A DNA stretch of 62,866 nt from Brevibacterium sp. UMB1308A (GCF_030230605.1 NZ_JASPDO010000014.1:1-62866), one strand, 5' to 3'; positions 10,505-19,632 are shown, counted from the first letter of the stretch. Notes: generated from the letters alone by a model not told the origin. Numbers and translations: made by a program.

Positions 10505-11571
10505 ATGGAATCCCGTCACCTAACTGGAGTGGTTTTTCGCTTGGACCGTTGACGATCCACGCGTATGCGCTGTGTATTTTGACGGGAATTGTCGTTGCCC
10601 TGTGGCTCACGAACAAACGGTGGATTGCCCGCGGTGGCACATCCGATGATTTGTGGAACATTGCAGTGTGGACGGTGCCAGCGGGAATTATCGGTGGGCG
10701 CCTGTACCACGTTTTTTCCACGCCGGCGCCGTACTTTGGTCCCGGTGGTGACCCGGTAGCTGCGCTCTACATTTGGAACGGTGGCTTAGGCATTTGGGGC
10801 GCTGTGGCGCTGGGTGTCTTGGTCGCATACTTTGTGGCCAGGTACTACGGCATCCGGTTTCTTTCTTTCATAGACGCAGCCGCCCCGGGCCTCATCCTCG
10901 CCCAGGCGATCGGCCGGTGGGGCAACTGGTTTAACCAGGAATTGTTTGGAGCGCCCACAACCTTGCCATGGGGTCTGCAGATCGACCCGGCGAGCCCCAA
11001 CTGGCCAGATCCGTCCCTCCCACCTGACACGCTGTTCCACCCCACGTTCCTGTACGAAAGCGTGTGGAACGTCATAGGTGCTGCACTGCTCATCTGGGCG
11101 GGCAAGAAGTTCCAGCTCAAGCACGGGCAAGTGTTTTACGCCTACATCTGCTACTACACGCTGGGCCGGGTGTGGATTGAAGCATTGCGCATTGACACCG
11201 CTGAACACATTCTGGGCTTGCGGCTTAACGTGTGGACATCAATTCTGGTGTTCGCTCTTGGGGCTGTTCTGTTTATTGTGTCGCGGAAGCGATACGGCGC
11301 AGGCAAAGACATTGCCCACACGCGTGAGCGAGTGGCGTATGACGTCGCTGTGAAATCACATGACAATCCGGAAGACTTCCCGCCCTACACACGCGGTGCC
11401 ACAGCCCCCGGTGTGCGCGAAGTGGGCTTTGGCCCCCAGACCATGTCGCTGCCAATCGTTCAAGAAGAAGACGTTGTGAGTGACAAGTCCTTTGGTTTTT
11501 ATGGCGCTGTCACGTCCACGATTTCGATTGTCCCGCAGGTTCCAGATAAACGGGGTGACCAGAAGCGCTGA
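10501..11571 (+). CDS. lgt: Prolipoprotein diacylglyceryl transferase
   Basis: Lgt transfers diacylglycerol from phosphatidylglycerol to the lipobox cysteine of prolipoproteins in the membrane. The 356-residue protein has about seven membrane helices, the signature GRWGNWFNQELFG, and HPTFLYES. About 75 C-terminal residues form a soluble tail beyond the usual core. Position directly after trpA is common in Actinobacteria. Start and trpA stop overlap by four bases. Confidence 0.94.
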   Translation: MNGIPSPNWSGFSLGPLTIHAYALCILTGIVVALWLTNKRWIARGGTSDDLWNIAVWTVPAGIIGGRLYHVFSTPAPYFGPGGDPVAALYIWNGGLGIWGAVALGVLVAYFVARYYGIRFLSFIDAAAPGLILAQAIGRWGNWFNQELFGAPTTLPWGLQIDPASPNWPDPSLPPDTLFHPTFLYESVWNVIGAALLIWAGKKFQLKHGQVFYAYICYYTLGRVWIEALRIDTAEHILGLRLNVWTSILVFALGAVLFIVSRKRYGAGKDIAHTRERVAYDVAVKSHDNPEDFPPYTRGATAPGVREVGFGPQTMSLPIVQEEDVVSDKSFGFYGAVTSTISIVPQVPDKRGDQKR

Positions 11572-11588
11572 GTGCGGGCAATTCGGGT

Positions 11589-11594
11589 TAGAGT
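11589..11594 (+). promoter_or_regulatory. Putative -10 element of a leaderless pyk promoter
   Basis: TAGAGT ends seven bases before the pyk ATG at 11601, placing the expected transcription start on the start codon itself. No ribosome binding site lies between them. The -35 region is unclear. Confidence 0.45.
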
Positions 11595-11600
11595 GGCAGT

Positions 11601-13127
11601 ATGAGGCACGCGAAAATTGTCGCAACATTAGGACCTAAACAAGACACTTACGAAGCGATCCGTTCACTCATTGATGAAGGTGCCGATGTTCTTCGGTTTA
11701 ACTTCAGCCACGGCACCCACGAGGACCACCAGCGTCGTTATGACTGGGCCCGTCGTGCGGCACAAGAAACTGGCCGTGCGATCGCGATCCTAATCGACCT
11801 GCAAGGCCCCAAGATTCGTCTGGGGCAGTTTGAGACTCCCGACCCTATCTCGTTAGAACGCGGCGACAGGTTCACTATCACCACACGCGATGTTGTTGGC
11901 ACTCGTGAAGTTTGTGGCACCACGTATAAGAAGTTGCCCACTGATGTCGAGGTGGGGGACCCGTTGCTCATTGACGACGGGCGCGTGCGTCTGCGTGCCG
12001 TCGAGGTGACGGACACCGATGTTGTGACCGAAGTCGAGGTTCCCGGCAACGTGTCAAACCACAAGGGAATCAATTTGCCGGGTGTTCCAGTGTCAGTGCC
12101 GGCGTTGTCTGAGAAGGACATCGAAGACTTGCGGTTTGGTTTGCACATGGGGGCGGACTGGGTCGCGTTGTCGTTCGTGCGTGACGCGCAGGACGCAGCG
12201 TATGTGCGACAGATCATGGCGGAGGAACAAATCTGGATTCCGGTGATCGCCAAACTCGAAAAGCCGCAGGCAGTGGATTGTTTGCGTGATGTTGTGGGTG
12301 CGTTCGACGGCATTATGGTTGCCCGAGGTGACCTGGGGGTTGAGCTGCCCCTCGAGCAGGTGCCCATTGTGCAGAAGCGGGCTATTGAGTTGTGCCGTCG
12401 TCAAGCGAAACCGGTCATTGTTGCCACGCAGATGTTGGAGTCGATGATCGAGGAGTCGCGTCCTACCCGCGCCGAGGTGTCCGACTGTGCGAACGCTGTT
12501 TTGGACGGGGCCGATGCCCTCATGCTCAGTGGTGAGACCGCTGTGGGGACGTACTGGAAAGAAGCCGTGCGCACGATGGCTGCGATTATTGAGTCCACAG
12601 AGGCGCACGGCCTGGAACGCGTTCCGCCATTGGGAACCGAACCACACACACGCGGTGGTGCAATCACGGCGGCGGCTGTTCAGATTGCACGTCAGCTCAA
12701 AATTGATCTGCTGTGTACATTTACGCAGTCAGGGGATTCCGTGCGGCGCATGTCGCGGATTCGCGCAGACAAGCCAATTCTGGCGTTTACCCCAGACGTG
12801 CGAGTGCGCCACCAGTTGGCGTTGTCGTGGGGTGTGCGTACGTTCTTGGTCAACCCCATGCGTCACACCGATGAGATGGCGCGTCAGGTTGATGAGATCC
12901 TTTTGAGTTCAGGTTTGGCCGAGGACGGCCAGCTGTGTGTCATCGTGGCGGGTTCGCCTCCTGGCATTTCTGGTTCCACGAATGCTCTGCGGGTTCACGC
13001 GATTGGCGACACCATCAAAGGCGTGGCTCCCGTGTACCGGGAGGACCCCGACCGTAATCAGATTGGGGGTTACGGTGAAATTCCAGAACCTCACACCGGT
13101 TCGGTACGAGTGGTTCGTGAGGAGTAA
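11601..13127 (+). CDS. pyk: Pyruvate kinase
   Basis: Pyruvate kinase converts phosphoenolpyruvate and ADP to pyruvate and ATP. The 508-residue protein has the N-terminal RHAKIVATLGP, the active-site lysine loop VIAKLEKPQAV, and MVARGDLGVELP, followed by the C-terminal allosteric-type domain (about 345-470). About 35 C-terminal residues extend beyond the usual end. The start is ATG 11601, apparently leaderless. Confidence 0.95.
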   Translation: MRHAKIVATLGPKQDTYEAIRSLIDEGADVLRFNFSHGTHEDHQRRYDWARRAAQETGRAIAILIDLQGPKIRLGQFETPDPISLERGDRFTITTRDVVGTREVCGTTYKKLPTDVEVGDPLLIDDGRVRLRAVEVTDTDVVTEVEVPGNVSNHKGINLPGVPVSVPALSEKDIEDLRFGLHMGADWVALSFVRDAQDAAYVRQIMAEEQIWIPVIAKLEKPQAVDCLRDVVGAFDGIMVARGDLGVELPLEQVPIVQKRAIELCRRQAKPVIVATQMLESMIEESRPTRAEVSDCANAVLDGADALMLSGETAVGTYWKEAVRTMAAIIESTEAHGLERVPPLGTEPHTRGGAITAAAVQIARQLKIDLLCTFTQSGDSVRRMSRIRADKPILAFTPDVRVRHQLALSWGVRTFLVNPMRHTDEMARQVDEILLSSGLAEDGQLCVIVAGSPPGISGSTNALRVHAIGDTIKGVAPVYREDPDRNQIGGYGEIPEPHTGSVRVVREE

Positions 13128-13128
13128 A

Positions 13129-13163
13129 CAGGCGTAAGCCTGGGGAGGCGCGGGCGTTCGCCC
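13129..13163. terminator. Possible terminator region between convergent pyk and tRNA-Leu
   Basis: Two short inverted repeats lie here: CAGGC/GCCTG (13129-13142) and GGGCG/CGCCC (13152-13163). They sit between genes that converge, where a two-way stop is expected. Neither is followed by a T-run, so intrinsic termination is uncertain. Confidence 0.3.
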
Positions 13164-13170
13164 AGATGTG

Positions 13171-13252
13171 TACCGGATGTGGGACTCGAACCCACACGTC
13201 TTTCGACAACGCATTTTGAGTGCGTCGCGTCTACCAATTCCGCCAATCCGGC
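13171..13252 (-). tRNA. tRNA-Leu (anticodon CAA)
   Basis: On the minus strand an 82-nt cloverleaf begins GCCGGATTGGCGG and ends ATCCGGTA. The anticodon stem ACGCA/TGCGT encloses the loop CTCAAAA with anticodon CAA (13216-13218 on the + strand), the T arm GTGGGTTCGAGTCCCAC is complete, and there is a long variable arm as expected for a class II leucine tRNA. The first acceptor pair is G:U and the 3' CCA is not encoded. Confidence 0.93.
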
Positions 13253-13293
13253 AAGGTGTTCTCGATGAGAACCTTAGTAACACTATCAGATGA

Positions 13294-13323
13294 TTTACGG
13301 TCCTTACCAATGTGATCTAGGAT
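13294..13323 (+). promoter_or_regulatory. Promoter of the ANTAR response regulator
   Basis: TTTACG (13294-13299) and TAGGAT (13318-13323) are separated by 18 bases. The predicted transcription start (about 13330) lies next to a GTG at 13331, suggesting the real translation start may be that GTG and leaderless. Confidence 0.45.
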
Positions 13324-13942
13324 GAGTAGCGTGTCTAACTCAGAAAACGTGTCAGCAGAATCGCATCCAGTCCGACGAGTAGTCGTAGCAGAAGACGAAT
13401 CTGTCATTCGTCTCGACATTGTGGAGATGCTCCGTGAAGTTGGCTATGACGTCGTGGGCGAAGCTGCCGACGGCGAATCCGCTATCCACCTCGCCGATGA
13501 ACTGCGACCAGACCTCGTGGTCATGGACATCAAGATGCCTAAGATGGACGGCATTACGGCCGCAGAACACATCGCAAAAGCACGTATCGCCCCAGTGGTC
13601 CTGCTCACCGCCTTCTCGCAAAAAGAACTGGTTGACCGGGCACGGGACGCAGGCGCAATGGCTTACGTTGTCAAACCGTTCACTGCAGCAGACCTGGTTC
13701 CAGCCCTAGAAATCGCACTGTCACGTCACGCTGAAATCACGGCGCTTGAAGCCGAGATCACAGATCTCACCGACCGCTTCGAAACCCGTAAACTCGTAGA
13801 ACGTGCCAAGAGCCTGTTGATTTCAAACATGGGGCTGACGGAACCCGAAGCCTTCCGGTGGATCCAGAAGACCTCGATGGACCGTCGCCTCACCATGCGA
13901 GAAGTCGCCGAAACGGTTCTCAACCAGATCGAAAAGAACTAG
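13322..13942 (+). CDS. pdtaR: ANTAR-domain response regulator (PdtaR-like)
   Basis: The 206-residue protein has a CheY-like receiver (about 18-135) with the acidic pocket AEDES, phosphoacceptor Asp69 (VVMDIKMPKMDG) and the conserved lysine in AYVVKPF, then a helical ANTAR RNA-binding output domain (about 140-200, VERAKSLLISNMGLTEPEAFRWIQ). ANTAR proteins bind paired hexaloop hairpins and prevent transcription termination; the M. tuberculosis homologue works with kinase PdtaS. No cognate kinase is in the window. The start is ATG 13322; GTG 13331 is an equally good candidate given the promoter position. Confidence 0.88.
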   Translation: MSSVSNSENVSAESHPVRRVVVAEDESVIRLDIVEMLREVGYDVVGEAADGESAIHLADELRPDLVVMDIKMPKMDGITAAEHIAKARIAPVVLLTAFSQKELVDRARDAGAMAYVVKPFTAADLVPALEIALSRHAEITALEAEITDLTDRFETRKLVERAKSLLISNMGLTEPEAFRWIQKTSMDRRLTMREVAETVLNQIEKN

Positions 13943-14379
13943 TTCGACCCGCGTCGCAGGAAGTTCGTGATGCGCACGATCGACAAGAGCTTCCCTTCGT
14001 CGTTGGTCATGCGCACTTCGTGATTGATGATCGTGCGTCCTGCGTGAATAACCTCTGCGCGACCATGTACCGTGCCTTCGCGCGCGGCGCGCACGTGTGT
14101 TGCGTTGAGGTCCACACCCACCACGGGCTGTCCATCGTTGCGGGCAAACGCGTGCATTGAGGCCAGCGACTCAGCCAATACCACGTGGCCACCCCCGTGG
14201 AACAGGCCCATGGGCTGCAAGTTGCCGGCCACAGGCATGGTTCCTTCAGCGAAGTCGAACCCAATCTTCGTTAGCTTCATGCCTGTGCGCTTCATGATCG
14301 TGTCTTCGCCAATATGGCCGACCTTCTCCAGTAAAACGTCGAACTCCTCTGGGGTCATATCGGGTGTGAGCATTGGCAT
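13939..14379 (-). CDS. PaaI-family hotdog thioesterase
   Basis: A 146-residue hotdog-fold protein with the family motif GLFHGGGHVVLAESLAS, where the HGG segment and the following acid line the active site. Such enzymes hydrolyse acyl- or aryl-CoA thioesters; the substrate is unknown. AGGAG six bases upstream supports ATG at 14379. The 3' end overlaps pdtaR by four bases in a convergent arrangement, and the 5' end is back-to-back with polA. Confidence 0.85.
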   Translation of the reverse strand: MPMLTPDMTPEEFDVLLEKVGHIGEDTIMKRTGMKLTKIGFDFAEGTMPVAGNLQPMGLFHGGGHVVLAESLASMHAFARNDGQPVVGVDLNATHVRAAREGTVHGRAEVIHAGRTIINHEVRMTNDEGKLLSIVRITNFLRRGSN

Positions 14380-14404
14380 GGGCTACTCCTTTGGGCCTGT
14401 GAGC

Positions 14405-14410
14405 TATCGT
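14405..14410 (+). promoter_or_regulatory. Putative -10 element of leaderless polA
   Basis: TATCGT ends seven bases before GTG 14417, so the transcript is predicted to begin on the polA start codon. No ribosome binding site is present upstream of any candidate polA start. Confidence 0.35.
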
Positions 14411-14416
14411 GTGAGT

Positions 14417-17014
14417 GTGAGCTCTCTACTTCTGATTGACGGACATTCTTTCGCCTACCGCGCTTATTTCGCGTTGCCTGCTGAAAACTTTTCCACTTCA
14501 ACAGGGCAAACCACAAACGCAGTGTACGGCTTCCTCTCTATGTTGCTCACTGTGCTCGAAAATGAAAAACCTGACCACGTTGCGGTCGCTTTCGACCTTG
14601 GGCGACAAACTTTCCGACTCGACGAATACCCCGAATACAAGGCTGGTCGCGCCCGCACCCCGGAAGATTTTCCCGGCCAAGTTGACCTCATTCAGGACAT
14701 GCTGCGCGCACTGAACATTCCCGTTCTCACGCTGGAGGGCTACGAGGCTGACGACATTCTGGCAACACTTGCCCGTCAGGCAACAGACCGAGGTGTCACC
14801 ACCAAAATCGCGTCCGGCGACAAAGACTCGTTCCAGTTGGCATCGGACACTGTGACGATTCTGTACCCCAAACGCGGGGTCACAGAGCTCAACCGATTCA
14901 CTCCTCAAGCAGTCGAAGAAAAATACGGTGTCACACCTGCGAACTACCGCGGATTGGCAGCCCTGGTAGGCGAAAAAGCCGACAACCTTCCCGGCGTCCC
15001 CGGGGTAGGTGAAAAAACTGCGGCGAAGTGGCTAGCGAAGTACGGCGACCTCAATGCGATCATCGACAACGCTGGGGACATCGGCGGAAAAGTGGGGGAG
15101 AAGCTGCGCGATCACCTCGACGATGTGAAGCGCAACTACCGCCTCAACAAACTCGTCGACGACCTCGAACTCAGCACCGACCCGCTGGACACCCAGGTAG
15201 GGGAGGGCGCACATCACGACGAGGTCACCGCCCTGTTCGACCAGTTGGAGTTCCGTCAGCTGGCAGAGCGGGTGAACGCTCTGTTTTTCGGTGACGTTGA
15301 GCAGGTTCCGCAGGTTGAGTTGCCCGAGGTCGTCGCCACCTCGGGAGCGGACCTCCCAGCGTGGTTGGACGCGGCAGAAGAACCTGTGGGCTTCGCACTC
15401 GAAGATGACACGCTGGGGCTTGCCAGCAACGACTCCGCGGTCTGGCTCGACCTCACCGACCTCGACGAGGAAGCATTCAACGCGCTCGACACGTTTCTTT
15501 CCACAAAGCGGTTGGTGGCACACGACGTCAAACCGCAGGTGCACGCGTGGGTCGAGCGGGGCTTTACACAACCTCGGCCGGTCATGGACACCGAACTTGC
15601 TGCGTACCTTCTCGCCCCAGACGCACGCGGTTACAGCCTCGCGGATATGGCAAGCGACCTTGGCGTGGTTTTGGAAGAAGACCGCGACTTGCTCACCGAC
15701 GTGGGAGAACAGTTAGGGCACCGCGCGTGGGTGACAGTGGCGCTGTACCCGCGTTTGCGTCACGACCTGGAACGTAGCCATCTGCAGGATGTTCTCGACG
15801 AGATTGAGATGCCTACGCAAGAAGTTTTGGCGCGTATGGAGATCGCAGGGATCGCCATTGACCAGCCGGTGTTGAACGAGCTCATCACGGAGTTTGAGGC
15901 AGCGGCTCAGCAGAGTGCTTCGGAGGCGTATGCGTCGATTGGGCACGAAGTGAACCTGAATTCGCCCAAGCAGTTGCAGACCGTGCTGTTCGACGAACTC
16001 AACATGCCTAAGACCAAGCGCACCAAGACCGGATACACCACGGACGCCGACTCGCTTGCGGACTTGCTCGTCAAAACGCAGCACCCGTTCCTCGAACACC
16101 TCTTGGCTCACCGCGATCGCACCAAACTCAAGCAAACCGTGGTGGGTCTGCAAAAGGTTGTCGCAGACGACGGGCGGATTCACACTACGTATCTGCAGAC
16201 GGTGGCAGCGACCGGGCGTTTGAGCTCAAAGGACCCCAACCTGCAAAACATTCCGGTCCGCACCGAGGCCGGCAGACGTATCCGTTCCGTTTTCCAGGCA
16301 GCCCAAGACGACGGCTACGAAAGCCTCATGAGCGTGGACTACTCGCAGATCGAAATGCGAATCATGGCCCACCTGTCAGGCGACGAAGCGCTCATCCAGG
16401 CGTTTAAAGACGGCGAGGACCTTCACCGCTACGTGGCTGGGCAGGTGTACGAAGTTGCGATCGACGATGTGACTGACCAGCAGCGCTCCAAAGTCAAGGC
16501 CATGTCCTACGGCCTGGTGTACGGCTTGAGCGCATATGGGCTGTCGCGTCAGCTGGGTATTCCAACGGGTGAAGCAAGTGCCCTCATGGACGACTACTTC
16601 GCACGTTTTGGGGCCGTGAAGGAATATCTGGACCAAGTCGTCGAAGAAGCGCGCGGGCGTGGGTACACCGAAACCATGTACGGCCGTCGTCGCTACCTGC
16701 CTCAGTTGCGGTCAGACCGTCGTCAGCTTAGGGAAATGGCGGAACGCGCAGCGCTCAACGCGCCTATCCAGGGGAGTGCCGCCGACATCATGAAGATCGC
16801 CATGAAACGGGTCGACGACGCGTTGCGCGAAGCCGGACTGAAGTCACGTATGCTTCTGCAGGTCCACGACGAAATCATCCTCGAGATCTGGGCTGGTGAA
16901 GCGACCCAGGTTGAAAAACTGGTGCGTGAGAACATGAGCCAGGCGGCTGACTTAAGCGTTCCGCTCGACGTCAACGTGGGTGTTGGCCCCAACTGGCAAG
17001 ACGCCGCACACTAA
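14417..17014 (+). CDS. polA: DNA polymerase I
   Basis: Pol I fills gaps in excision repair and removes RNA primers. From GTG 14417 the protein is 865 residues: 5'-3' exonuclease (about 1-290, MSSLLLIDGHSFAYRA), a degenerate 3'-5' exonuclease-like region (about 310-480), and the polymerase domain with motif A (SVDYSQIEMRI), the O helix (KAMSYGLVYGLSAYG) and motif C (LQVHDEIILE). In the middle domain the first catalytic aspartate of the FDTETDSL motif is replaced (FALEDDTL), so proofreading is probably lost, as is usual in Actinobacteria. GTG 14411 and ATG 14378 are alternative starts; the first matches the putative -10 less well and the second would add an atypical extension. Confidence 0.94.
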   Translation: MSSLLLIDGHSFAYRAYFALPAENFSTSTGQTTNAVYGFLSMLLTVLENEKPDHVAVAFDLGRQTFRLDEYPEYKAGRARTPEDFPGQVDLIQDMLRALNIPVLTLEGYEADDILATLARQATDRGVTTKIASGDKDSFQLASDTVTILYPKRGVTELNRFTPQAVEEKYGVTPANYRGLAALVGEKADNLPGVPGVGEKTAAKWLAKYGDLNAIIDNAGDIGGKVGEKLRDHLDDVKRNYRLNKLVDDLELSTDPLDTQVGEGAHHDEVTALFDQLEFRQLAERVNALFFGDVEQVPQVELPEVVATSGADLPAWLDAAEEPVGFALEDDTLGLASNDSAVWLDLTDLDEEAFNALDTFLSTKRLVAHDVKPQVHAWVERGFTQPRPVMDTELAAYLLAPDARGYSLADMASDLGVVLEEDRDLLTDVGEQLGHRAWVTVALYPRLRHDLERSHLQDVLDEIEMPTQEVLARMEIAGIAIDQPVLNELITEFEAAAQQSASEAYASIGHEVNLNSPKQLQTVLFDELNMPKTKRTKTGYTTDADSLADLLVKTQHPFLEHLLAHRDRTKLKQTVVGLQKVVADDGRIHTTYLQTVAATGRLSSKDPNLQNIPVRTEAGRRIRSVFQAAQDDGYESLMSVDYSQIEMRIMAHLSGDEALIQAFKDGEDLHRYVAGQVYEVAIDDVTDQQRSKVKAMSYGLVYGLSAYGLSRQLGIPTGEASALMDDYFARFGAVKEYLDQVVEEARGRGYTETMYGRRRYLPQLRSDRRQLREMAERAALNAPIQGSAADIMKIAMKRVDDALREAGLKSRMLLQVHDEIILEIWAGEATQVEKLVRENMSQAADLSVPLDVNVGVGPNWQDAAH

Positions 17015-17024
17015 GGGGTGCTTC

Positions 17025-17858
17025 TCAGGGCAGTACAGTCGAGAAAATCGCTGTTCCGGGCATGAGTTCACCGCGCAGTGGCGACCAGCCACCCCACGCC
17101 GTGTGGTTGTCCTCGGGCCATTCGGGCTCGGTGATGCCACGCAGTTCAAAACCTGCGTCCACAATGAGTTTCACCCAGTCGCCAATAGTGCGGTGGTGTT
17201 CCGCGTAAATGGGATTACCGGAACTGTCGAGCTCCACATAAGGTGTCCGGTCGAAGTACGAATACTCCACCGTGAGCCCGGCCTCCGACGGCACGTCAGG
17301 GAACATCCAACGCAGAGGGTGAGTGACGGAAAACACCCATGCCCCACCGGGACGCAGGACGCGGGCAACCTCGCTGAGCACGACCTCGGCGTCCTTCACG
17401 AAAGGAAGCGCGCCATAGGAAGAAAACGCAATATCAAAGGAACCGGACGGGAAGGGAAGCGAACGTGCGTCCGCCTGCAAGAACGTGGGCTCAACGGCAC
17501 CGCCGGTGAGAGGTTGCTCACGGCTGAGGCGCGACGCCTGCTCGAGCATTCCAGAAGACAAGTCCACTCCGGTGGCAAAACCGCCTTGCTTGGCGATCCA
17601 CCGCGAACACTGGCCGGCACCGCATCCAACTTCCAGCACGTACTTGCCGGACACATCGCCCAAAAGCCCCGCTTCGGATTCGTGAACGCCCTCGGGGCAC
17701 CAAATGAAATCGGAAGCGCCAAGGAAGCTACCGTGTTCAGCGAGATACTCAGAAGCTGAGCCATCCCAGTATGTGCGGTTCGCGCGAACCGAGGTCTCCT
17801 CATCAATAGGGATGTAGCCCCCGGAAATGATCTCTGCTGTACTTTCGGTTTCGTTCAC
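17025..17858 (-). CDS. Class I SAM-dependent methyltransferase
   Basis: A 277-residue methyltransferase with SAM-binding motif I VLEVGCGAGQCSRW (about residues 73-86) and a type-11-like core (SLPFPSGSFDIAFSSYGALPF, then VLRPGGAWVFSV). The substrate is unknown. A homologue is often found between polA and rpsA in Actinobacteria. GTG 17858 is preceded by AAAGGTGAA. It converges on polA and diverges from rpsA. Confidence 0.82.
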   Translation of the reverse strand: MNETESTAEIISGGYIPIDEETSVRANRTYWDGSASEYLAEHGSFLGASDFIWCPEGVHESEAGLLGDVSGKYVLEVGCGAGQCSRWIAKQGGFATGVDLSSGMLEQASRLSREQPLTGGAVEPTFLQADARSLPFPSGSFDIAFSSYGALPFVKDAEVVLSEVARVLRPGGAWVFSVTHPLRWMFPDVPSEAGLTVEYSYFDRTPYVELDSSGNPIYAEHHRTIGDWVKLIVDAGFELRGITEPEWPEDNHTAWGGWSPLRGELMPGTAIFSTVLP

Positions 17859-17910
17859 GCTTCACCTTTCGCGGACTTCAAATGACTGCCGAGGTGGTAG
17901 GCAGTGTCGC

Positions 17911-17939
17911 TGTCAAGAACTGTCAGTTAGTGTTACACT
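17911..17939 (+). promoter_or_regulatory. Putative rpsA promoter
   Basis: TGTCAA (17911-17916) and TACACT (17934-17939) are spaced by 17 bases. The predicted start near 17946 gives rpsA an untranslated leader of about 130 bases, which contains an imperfect hairpin at 18015-18032. The 217-base gap (17859-18075) also must hold the divergent methyltransferase promoter, which I cannot place. Confidence 0.45.
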
Positions 17940-18075
17940 TTCGTAGTGTATGCGCGAACTGTGCAACATGCGCCGTTTACGTCATACATTGTCCATGTTG
18001 TCAACCATATTCCTGGTGACTCACGAGTGACCGTGAATTACTGGGTGTAAGTCCATTTACGGAGTCCCTACCTTT

Positions 18076-19542
18076 ATGACCACAACCACGCCGGAAACGG
18101 CGAAGAACTCGCAGGTTGCCGTTAACGACATCGGCTCTGCTGACGAATTCCTCGCGGCCGTAGACGAAACCATCAAGTACTTCAATGACGGAGATATCGT
18201 TGAAGGAACCATCGTCAAAGTAGATCGCGACGAAGTTCTGGTCGACATCGGTTACAAGACGGAAGGTGTCATCCTTTCGCGCGAACTGTCGATCAAGCAC
18301 GACGTAGATCCAGCAGAGGTCGTTGAGGTGGGAGACCCCATCGAGGCTTTGGTTCTGACCAAAGAAGACAAAGACGGTCGCCTCATGCTGTCCAAGAAGC
18401 GCGCACAGTACGAGCGTGCTTGGGGAGACATCGAAAAGGTTAAGGAAGACGAAGGTGTCGTCACCGGTACCGTCATCGAAGTTGTCAAGGGTGGACTCAT
18501 CGTTGACATCGGACTGCGCGGATTCCTTCCTGCCTCCCTTGTTGAAATGCGTCGCGTCCGTGACCTCGCTCCTTACATCGGGCAGAAGGTCGACGCTAAG
18601 ATCATCGAACTCGACAAGAACCGCAACAACGTTGTTCTGTCGCGCCGCGCATGGCTGGAAGAAACCCAGTCCACTGTTCGCCACGACTTCCTGCAGACCC
18701 TGCAGAAGGGCCAGGTTCGCCCAGGTGTTGTTTCCTCGATCGTCAACTTCGGTGCATTCGTGGACCTTGGTGGCGTAGACGGTCTGGTTCACGTTTCCGA
18801 ACTGTCCTGGAAGCACATCGACCACCCCAACGAAGTTGTCACCGTTGGCGACGAAGTCACCGTCGAAGTTCTCGACGTGGACATGGACCGCGAACGTGTC
18901 TCCCTGTCGCTCAAGGCAACTCAGGAAGACCCATGGCAGCACTTCGCTCGCACGCACGTCATTGGTCAGATCGTTCCTGGTAAGGTCACTAAGCTCGTTC
19001 CATTCGGTGCGTTCGTCCGCGTCGAAGATGGAATCGAAGGTCTGGTTCACATCTCTGAACTGGCCGTTCGCCACGTTGACCTGCCTGAACAGGTTGTTAC
19101 CGTCGACGAGACCGTGTACGTCAAGGTCATTGACATCGACCTCGAGCGTCGCCGCATCTCGCTGTCGCTCAAGCAGGCTAACGAAGGTGTCGACCCTGAC
19201 GCTGAAGAGTTTCTCGACCCAGCCCTGTACGGAATGGTTCAGGAATACGACGAAGACGGAAACTACAAGTACCCAGAAGGCTTCGACCCAGAAACCCAGG
19301 AATGGATGGAAGGGTACGAAGAACAGCGCGAAGCTTGGGAACAGCAGTACGCTGCCGCTCAGGCCCGTTGGGAAGAGCACAAGAAGCAGGTTGCACGCGC
19401 AATCGCAGCCGACGCAGAAGCCGTTGCTGAAGCTCCAGCTGAGCCTGCGGCTAACTACAGCTCGGAAGAAGCAGCTGACGAAGGCACGCTGGCATCCGAC
19501 GAAGCTCTCGCAGCTCTGCGCGAAAAGCTCGCTGGTAACTAA
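18076..19542 (+). CDS. rpsA: 30S ribosomal protein S1
   Basis: S1 binds mRNA on the small subunit and aids initiation. The 488-residue protein has four S1 (OB-fold) repeats at roughly residues 36-105, 122-190, 208-278 and 295-365, e.g. NFGAFVDLGGVDGLVHVSEL and PFGAFVRVEDGIEGLVHISEL, then an acidic, alanine/glutamate-rich tail. Four repeats instead of six is normal for Actinobacteria. There is no well-spaced ribosome binding site before ATG 18076 (GGAG at 18061 is too far). A strong terminator follows. Confidence 0.96.
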   Translation: MTTTTPETAKNSQVAVNDIGSADEFLAAVDETIKYFNDGDIVEGTIVKVDRDEVLVDIGYKTEGVILSRELSIKHDVDPAEVVEVGDPIEALVLTKEDKDGRLMLSKKRAQYERAWGDIEKVKEDEGVVTGTVIEVVKGGLIVDIGLRGFLPASLVEMRRVRDLAPYIGQKVDAKIIELDKNRNNVVLSRRAWLEETQSTVRHDFLQTLQKGQVRPGVVSSIVNFGAFVDLGGVDGLVHVSELSWKHIDHPNEVVTVGDEVTVEVLDVDMDRERVSLSLKATQEDPWQHFARTHVIGQIVPGKVTKLVPFGAFVRVEDGIEGLVHISELAVRHVDLPEQVVTVDETVYVKVIDIDLERRRISLSLKQANEGVDPDAEEFLDPALYGMVQEYDEDGNYKYPEGFDPETQEWMEGYEEQREAWEQQYAAAQARWEEHKKQVARAIAADAEAVAEAPAEPAANYSSEEAADEGTLASDEALAALREKLAGN

Positions 19543-19553
19543 TAGCTCTGTGT

Positions 19554-19587
19554 AAAAGGCTCCCGCACTGCGGTGCGGGGGCCTTTT
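19554..19587 (+). terminator. Rho-independent terminator after rpsA
   Basis: AAAAGGC (19554-19560) pairs with GCCTTTT (19581-19587), and inside it CCCGCAC pairs with GTGCGGG around a short loop, giving a stem of about 15 base pairs with a T-run at its 3' edge. The A-run on the 5' side means it could also work for the opposite strand. Confidence 0.9.
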
Positions 19588-19632
19588 GCGTCCCATAAGT
19601 TTCGTGCCCACCTCCGACCCCTTGGAGTGCCC

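Noticed and set aside
14072..14416. Longer polA reading extending back across the thioesterase gene
   Set aside because: The extension is the complement of the thioesterase and would add 115 residues not seen in Pol I. GTG 14417 gives the standard N terminus.
18001..19611. A 536-residue open frame antisense to rpsA
   Set aside because: It mirrors the rpsA codons exactly and has a low-complexity, Phe/Val-rich product. Strong codon bias in a highly expressed gene produces such antisense frames; S1 repeats on the + strand settle the matter.
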